64,000 nucleotides of DNA, from the NCBI GenBank assembly GCA_963707015.1, contig CAVPOO010000015.1:310001-374000 (forward strand), written 5' to 3'. The notes beneath the pieces are model-generated. The model ran no database searches and was not told the origin of the DNA. It saw only the letters and a list, made by a program, of their open reading frames with translations. The DNA is from CAVPOO01 sp963707015 (lineage in GTDB: Bacteria > Pseudomonadota > Gammaproteobacteria > Thiohalobacterales > Thiohalobacteraceae). The position numbers and the translations under genes were made by a program. Positions 59,272 to 64,000 of the stretch are shown in pieces (position 1 is the stretch's first letter; every line of letters begins with the position of its first letter).

Positions 59272-62148
59272 TCAGGACTCCGCGACGCTCGCCAGGGCAT
59301 AAGGCGGCAGGGCGGCGGTGATCAGGGCCTCGCGCGGCTTGCCGACGAAGTTGCCCTGGGCATAATCGACCCCGATCTTGCGCAACAGTTTCAGCACCGC
59401 CTCGCTCTCGACGTACTCGGCGATGGTCTTCTTGCCGAGCGCGTGGGCGATCTGGTTCATCGACTGCACCATGGCCTGGTCGACACTGGATTGTGCCATG
59501 CCCTGGACGAAGGATCCGTCGATCTTGAGCTTGTCGACCGGCAGGTGCTTGAGGTAGGTGAAGGAGCTGAAGCCGGATCCGAAATCATCCAGCGCGAACT
59601 GGCAGCCGATCTCCTTGAGCGCATGGATGAACTTCTCGGCCGCGGCCAGGTTGCCGATGGCGGCGGTTTCGGTGATTTCGAAGGTCAGGCAGGAGGGATT
59701 CAGGCACAGTTCGTCGAGCTGATCCTGAATCAGCGGCAGCAGTGACTTGTCTTCGAAGGCCTTGCCCGAGAGGTTGATGGAAAAGCAGATGTCGTTGCCC
59801 TGGTTGTGCAGGGTGGCCAGATGGCGAATCGCCCGCTGCACGACCCAGCGGTCGACACTGTGAATCAGGCCGAAGCGTTCGGCGGCCGGCATGAAACCGC
59901 CCGGCAGGATCATCTCGCCGTCATCGCACATCATGCGGACCAGCACCTCGTAGTCCCGCACACGCCCGGACTTGACCCCCGCTATCGGCTGATAGACGAG
60001 CTGGAACTGGTCGCATTCCAGCATCTCGCGCACCCGCGCCGCCCAGCCCATGTCTTCCGCCATGCCGGCCTTGTCGCTGTCCGAGGGGTTGTACACATGC
60101 ACCCGGTTGCGCCCGCGCTTCTTGGCCACATTGCAGCTCAGATCCGCATGCGACATGACCTCGTCGGCGGAGGCGACACTCATGTCGATCAGGGCGCCGC
60201 CGATGCTGCAGGTGACGTTGAAGCTCTTGGCCTCATAGATGAACTTGTACTCTTCGAACAGCACCCGGAAATGATCCGCGATGGTGGGCACATCGCCGGG
60301 CTGCACGTCATAGACGAGCACCGTGAATTCGTCGCCGCCGAAACGCGCCAGCAGATCGCCCTCGCGCACATGGGTCAGCAGTAGCTGGCTGATCTCCATC
60401 AGCAGTTTGTCGCCGGCGGCATGGCCCAGGGTGTCATTGACATACTTGAACTGGTCGAGATCGATGTAGAACAGTGCGCACGGGGCACCGCGGCGTGCCA
60501 CCCGCGCGACCGCGCGTTCCAGTTCCTCCTGGAAATAGTGACGATTGAAGATGCCGGTCAGCGAGTCGTGCTCGGCCTGGTAGGTGAGCTGTTCCTGGAA
60601 GGCCTTCTGTTCGGAGATGTCGCGCGCCGTGCCGCTGATGTGGGTGATGGTGCCATCGCCGTCGCGATGCACGCGGGCATTGAAGCTCAGGTGATGGTAC
60701 TTGCCGTTGCGGTCCAGGTGCACCGTTTCGCATTGCACCAGTTCTCCGCCGTGCAGCAGCGTGCTGAACATGTCTTGGGATTTCTGCGCATATTCCGGTG
60801 CGCGGAATTCATCGACATGCCGGTGCAGCATTTCCGCCGGCGCATAGCCATAGATCGTCTGGCAGGCGCTGTTGAGATAGATCCAGTGTCCCTGCGGATC
60901 CATGCTCCAGACCAGGTCGTGCGCCGTTTCCACCAGATCGCGATAGCGGGCCTCGGCGCTCATCAGCTGGGTTTCGGCGGACTTGCGCTTGGTGATGTCG
61001 GCGACCAGACAGGTGAACATGCGCCGGTTGCTGGTGCGCAGCTCGCTGACGCGCACCGACACCTGAATCACACTGCCGTTGCGGTGGATGGCGACCGTTT
61101 CGATCTCCGTGGCGATGACCGGCGGCAGACCGTGGGCATCGACCAGATTCGGCAGCAGCCAGCCGAGTGGCTTGGCCCGCATCTCGGCGGCGAGAAAGCC
61201 GAACAGTTGCTCCGCAGCCGCGTTGAAGGTATCGATGTTCCCTTCGCCGTCCAGCACGATGATGCCTTCAGCGGCAGTATCTACAACAGCACGCATATGC
61301 GACTCCTGGTCGCCGAGACGGCGAAACAGTTTGGCGAGGGTCTGGGTGAGACAGCCGATTTCATCCGTGGATGCCGGGTGCAGGCGGGCCAGGTCGTGGT
61401 GGGTCGAGGCCCCGCTGCGTCCGAGCATTTCCTGAACCGGGCGCAGCGCCTGCGTCATGCTGCGGATCGAAAGCCAGGTGACAACGAGGGTGATGAAGGC
61501 CAGCGCCGACCACAAGGTCAGCCACTGTAGGGGCAGCGTGCCCCGCTCGAGCCACCTGTAGTGCATCAGCATCGAATAGGCGAGCAGGGGCAGGCAGCCG
61601 CCCAGCAGCATCATCTTTGACTTGAGACTGACCTGAACCTTCTGCAGATCGAGCTTGCCGGCCAGTCGACCCAGCTGATCGAGGGCGATGAAGTAGCCGG
61701 GTATCCCCATGAGGATCGCGACACCGACCTGGACCATCAGCAGATGCGTGAAGGTAATCAGCGTCGCTCCGCTCAGCGGCTGATGCAGCGAGGCGAAGTA
61801 CAGGGTCGGCGTTGCCAGGGCATAGATCAGGAACAGTCCCCAGTAGTCCCGGGAGAAGCGGGAGAAGCGCCGGTAGAGTCGCGGTGGGGTCGCCACACCC
61901 TCGGGATGGCGAGTGACCCAGACAAGCAGGGGCGCGAGAAACCTGCGGAAGTGGACCAGGGTCCACGTCAGCAGCAGTATCAGAAAGCCCGGGAGTATGC
62001 CGGATGCGAGGGCGCGTTGAATGTCGCGGATGTCGATGAGACCGAACAGCACGGCGGTCCCGAATCCCAACACAGGTGTCAGGGCGAACCCGACACCGAT
62101 CCAGAAATTGAAGCGTCGTACCGCTTCCTGCAAATCCTTATGGCTCAC
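59272..62148 (-). CDS. Membrane PAS-PAS-GGDEF-EAL cyclic-di-GMP signalling protein
   Basis: 958 residues. About six membrane helices in the first 230 residues, a HAMP-like linker ('RPVQEMLGRSGASTHHDLAR'), two PAS domains ('MRAVVDTAAEGIIVLDGEGN' and 'YRDLVETAHDLVWSMDPQGH'), GGDEF with the motif intact ('LLARFGGDEFTVLVYDVQ'), and EAL with 'DYEVLVRMMCDDGEMILPGG' and 'DDFGSGFSSFTYLKHLPVDK'. The GGDEF site reads FGGDEF, so cyclase activity is possible; EAL reads EVL, a tolerated variant. It probably links membrane or redox input to c-di-GMP. Single-gene unit. Confidence 0.95.
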   Translation of the reverse strand: MSHKDLQEAVRRFNFWIGVGFALTPVLGFGTAVLFGLIDIRDIQRALASGILPGFLILLLTWTLVHFRRFLAPLLVWVTRHPEGVATPPRLYRRFSRFSRDYWGLFLIYALATPTLYFASLHQPLSGATLITFTHLLMVQVGVAILMGIPGYFIALDQLGRLAGKLDLQKVQVSLKSKMMLLGGCLPLLAYSMLMHYRWLERGTLPLQWLTLWSALAFITLVVTWLSIRSMTQALRPVQEMLGRSGASTHHDLARLHPASTDEIGCLTQTLAKLFRRLGDQESHMRAVVDTAAEGIIVLDGEGNIDTFNAAAEQLFGFLAAEMRAKPLGWLLPNLVDAHGLPPVIATEIETVAIHRNGSVIQVSVRVSELRTSNRRMFTCLVADITKRKSAETQLMSAEARYRDLVETAHDLVWSMDPQGHWIYLNSACQTIYGYAPAEMLHRHVDEFRAPEYAQKSQDMFSTLLHGGELVQCETVHLDRNGKYHHLSFNARVHRDGDGTITHISGTARDISEQKAFQEQLTYQAEHDSLTGIFNRHYFQEELERAVARVARRGAPCALFYIDLDQFKYVNDTLGHAAGDKLLMEISQLLLTHVREGDLLARFGGDEFTVLVYDVQPGDVPTIADHFRVLFEEYKFIYEAKSFNVTCSIGGALIDMSVASADEVMSHADLSCNVAKKRGRNRVHVYNPSDSDKAGMAEDMGWAARVREMLECDQFQLVYQPIAGVKSGRVRDYEVLVRMMCDDGEMILPGGFMPAAERFGLIHSVDRWVVQRAIRHLATLHNQGNDICFSINLSGKAFEDKSLLPLIQDQLDELCLNPSCLTFEITETAAIGNLAAAEKFIHALKEIGCQFALDDFGSGFSSFTYLKHLPVDKLKIDGSFVQGMAQSSVDQAMVQSMNQIAHALGKKTIAEYVESEAVLKLLRKIGVDYAQGNFVGKPREALITAALPPYALASVAES

Positions 62149-62479
62149 GTCCTAAACCGCTGTGTAGTAAATCCCGTAGTCGGGAGCACCGGAACCGGTG
62201 TAAGAGCGCCAGCCCCCCTTTCATATTGCCTTGTTATAAGAATCCATTAGCTTACTTTATGAAGGCAATTTCGGAATATAATGGCATAAGCAATGAAGAA
62301 AGCAAGTAATTTGCCAAATCGCATGTCAGGGTGACGCGCCCGGCGCAGGCGCGGCGGCCCGCTGCCGCTTGCGGGGTTTTTTCAAGGCGCGGGTTTGCAG
62401 GCGTACAATCCGCACCGATTGGCAGTCAGTCCGGCAAGGGTCTCCGGAATCAACCAGTGTCTTCTTCGAGGGTCGGTTT
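62149..62479. other. Divergent intergenic region
   Basis: About 330 bp between the PAS-GGDEF-EAL gene (minus) and the TRAP-binding protein (plus). An AT-rich island at 62225-62310 (TTATGAAGGCAATTTCGG, ATATAATGG) is the likely promoter area. Near 62358-62382 CCCGC...GCGGG followed by TTTTTT resembles a weak terminator or attenuator ahead of the TRAP gene. Confidence 0.4.
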
Positions 62480-63583
62480 ATGAAACGTCGTGACTTCATG
62501 CACAAGGCCGGTGTCGGTGCGGCCGCCGCGGTGAGCCTGCTGAGCGCCTGTAAAGGCAAACAGCCCGAGCAGGCGGCGGCGGTGCAGACAGGCAAAACCC
62601 TGAAGTGGAAGATGGTGACCACCTGGCCCAAGAATTTCCCGGGCCTGGGTACCGCGGCCAATTATCTCGCGGAACTGATCGGCGAGATGAGCGGTGGCCG
62701 CCTGACGGTGAAGGTCTACGGCGCGACGGAACTGGTGCCGGCATTCGAGGTCTTCGATGCCGTCTCGCAGGGGACCGCCGAGCTCGGTCACGGCGCGTCC
62801 TATTACTGGAAGGGCAAGACCGAGGCCGCCCAGTTTTTTGCCGCCGTGCCGTTCGGATTGACGGCCGATGAGATCAACGGCTGGCTGTATTACGGCGGCG
62901 GGATGGAGCTGTGGCGAGAGATCTATGCGCCCTTCGGGCTGATCCCCGCGGCGGCCGGCAACACCGGCGTACAGATGGGCGGCTGGTTCCGCAAGGAGAT
63001 CAACTCGGTCGAGGATCTCCAGGGCCTGAAGATGCGGATCCCCGGCCTGGGCGGCGAGGTGCTGCGGCGTGCCGGCGGCACGCCCGTGTACTTGCCCGGC
63101 GGCGAAATCTTCACCTCCCTGCAGTCCGGCGCGGTCGATGCTGCGGAATGGGTCGGACCCTATAACGATCTGGCCTTTGGTCTCTACAAGGCCGCGAAGT
63201 ACTACTACTACCCAGGCTGGCAGGAGCCCGGCTCGAACCTCGAGTGTCTGATCAATCAGAAGGCCTTCGAGGGTTTGCCCAGGGACCTGCAGACGATCGT
63301 GCTGACGGCCTGCCGGGCGGCGAACCTGGACATGCTCGCCGAGTATACGGCCCGCAACAATGCGGCCCTGCATACCCTGGTGAGCGAACATCATGTCGAG
63401 CTGAGGCGTTTTCCCGATGCGGTGCTGGAAAAACTGCGCGTGCTTTCCGCCGAAGTCGTCGCGGAGATCGCCGGCAAAGATGCCGCCACGCGCAAGGTCT
63501 ACGACGCATTTGAGGCCTTCCGCAAACAGGTCGTTCCCTGGACGGATATCTCCGAGCGCGCCTATCTGGATGCCCGGGGCTGA
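62480..63583 (+). CDS. TRAP transporter solute-binding protein (DctP family), orphan
   Basis: 367 residues from ATG 62480; the open frame upstream to 62369 looks non-coding. N-terminus 'MKRRDFMHKAGVGAAAAVSL' has a twin-arginine start and ends in a lipobox-like LLSAC. The body has DctP/YiaO-type blocks 'KMVTTWPKNFPGLGTAANYL', 'ELGHGASYYWKGKTEAAQFF', 'FGLTADEINGWLYYGGGMEL' and 'LKMRIPGLGGEVLRRAGGTP'. It resembles TakP-like binders of 2-oxoacids or similar carboxylates. No TRAP membrane subunits are seen before the window ends; repeats follow directly. Confidence 0.9.
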   Translation: MKRRDFMHKAGVGAAAAVSLLSACKGKQPEQAAAVQTGKTLKWKMVTTWPKNFPGLGTAANYLAELIGEMSGGRLTVKVYGATELVPAFEVFDAVSQGTAELGHGASYYWKGKTEAAQFFAAVPFGLTADEINGWLYYGGGMELWREIYAPFGLIPAAAGNTGVQMGGWFRKEINSVEDLQGLKMRIPGLGGEVLRRAGGTPVYLPGGEIFTSLQSGAVDAAEWVGPYNDLAFGLYKAAKYYYYPGWQEPGSNLECLINQKAFEGLPRDLQTIVLTACRAANLDMLAEYTARNNAALHTLVSEHHVELRRFPDAVLEKLRVLSAEVVAEIAGKDAATRKVYDAFEAFRKQVVPWTDISERAYLDARG

Positions 63584-63606
63584 TCTCTGGCGAGGACGCT
63601 TTGCGC

Positions 63607-63912
63607 TTGATAAGGACGGATGCTGACAAATCAGGTTGAGTGCAGACTGGCACTTACTCAAGTCGAAATGTAGGGTGGGTTAGCGCTTTTTGCGTGACCC
63701 ACCAGGCGTTGCGAAGCAACACGATGAATATTTGATGCGTGCCTGCCGGCACATCCGGTGGGTTACGGCACAAACGGCGTGCCTAACCCACCCTACATTG
63801 ATTAGGGAACCGCCTGCGGAAAAACACGGAACAAAATTCTAATGGATGTTGGTTCTTTCCGTGTTATTCCGTGGATTCCGTGGCCATACTATGGGTCATC
63901 ATCCGATTAAGC
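63607..63912. repeat. R2 dispersed repeat, copy 3, interrupted by R1
   Basis: CTTGATAAGGACGGATGCTG at 63607 starts as in copy 1. After GTTGAGTGCAGAC it is broken by an R1 element and resumes near 63819 with AAAAACACGGAACAAAATTC, continuing through TTCCGTGGATTCCGTGGCCA to ~63905. Confidence 0.8.
63648..63818. repeat. R1 repeat, copy D (nested in R2)
   Basis: TGGCACTTACTCAAGTCGAA to GGGAACCGCCTGCGG, the reverse orientation of copy A. Internal blocks GTAGGGTGGGTTAGCGC and CCACCGGATG-type sequence match. It lies inside the R2 copy, so R1 moved after R2. Confidence 0.85.
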
Positions 63913-63916
63913 CGAA

Positions 63917-64000
63917 TGGCACTTACTCAAGTCGAAATGTAGGGTGGGTTAGCGCTTTTTGCGTAACCCACCAGGCGTTGCGAAGCAACACGATGAATAT
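63917..64000. repeat. R1 repeat, copy E, cut by window end
   Basis: AATGGCACTTACTCAAGTCG onward repeats copy D almost exactly for 84 bp to the last base of the window (CAACACGATGAATAT). The rest lies outside. Confidence 0.85.

Noticed and set aside
60421..61530. 369-residue plus-strand open frame opposite the PAS-GGDEF-EAL gene
   Set aside because: Shadow frame; composition mirrors the opposite coding strand and no domain is visible.

Overview
The window is chromosomal DNA of a free-living gammaproteobacterium, probably an autotrophic or sulfur/metal-associated lineage (inference). The order atpC - SlyD-like FKBP - glmU - glmS at the left edge is a gammaproteobacterial arrangement. A sucrose synthase/sucrose-phosphate synthase cluster, two different carbonic-anhydrase-type genes, an ArsJ arsenate operon, several cytochromes c and many decayed mobile elements fit such a genome. 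No rRNA, tRNA or CRISPR array was seen.

Layout. 0-4.3 kb: end of the atp operon, FKBP isomerase, and glmU/glmS for UDP-GlcNAc synthesis. 4.35-8.4 kb: an accessory segment. It starts with what looks like a Tn7-like transposon end at the classic attTn7 position behind glmS, then an LpxR-type outer-membrane protein, then an isolated phage tailspike with two small companion ORFs. 8.8-13 kb: a minus-strand arsenic operon arsR-gapdh-arsJ-permease-thioredoxin with a MITE inserted between gapdh and arsJ. 13.5-17.1 kb: an LCIB-like carbonic anhydrase candidate, a PA2779-like secreted protein with a His-rich ORF, and unknown genes. 17.1-23.9 kb: sucrose operon (PfkB kinase, SPS, SuSy, two unknown genes) with overlapping start and stop codons. 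24.3-34.4 kb: housekeeping and metabolic singletons (HTH-ferredoxin-reductase fusion, dioxygenase, nitrilase, LMF, SIMPL, DUF1963, dihaem cytochrome, YgiQ). 34.4-43.4 kb: small genes, pseudogenes, a fasciclin protein and a peptide operon that share an unusual promoter, a zinc peptidase, a beta carbonic anhydrase and a TraR/DksA protein.

43.6-54.4 kb is the most distinctive region: a chromosomal integron. A truncated intI gene (+) diverges from an array of small minus-strand cassettes separated by attC-like palindromes with RYYYAAC/GTTRRRY cores. Cassettes carry a NYN nuclease, cupin, VOC protein, SRPBCC protein, zinc finger, two HNH nucleases, two toxin-antitoxin pairs and unknowns. The attC of the first cassette is split by an ORF-less group II intron and the second by an IS1182-type transposase fragment, so the array appears fossilised. 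54.6-64 kb: uvrD, an IS91 remnant, a cytochrome c, a chimeric arsJ/uvrD duplication, a large PAS-GGDEF-EAL protein and an orphan TRAP solute-binding protein.

Two dispersed palindromic repeat families recur through the window. R1 is about 190 bp, bounded by AATGGCACTTA-type ends; R2 carries CCACGGAATCCACGG arms. R1 is nested inside one R2 copy near 63.6 kb.

All calls come from reading the sequence and recalling protein families; no database search was run.
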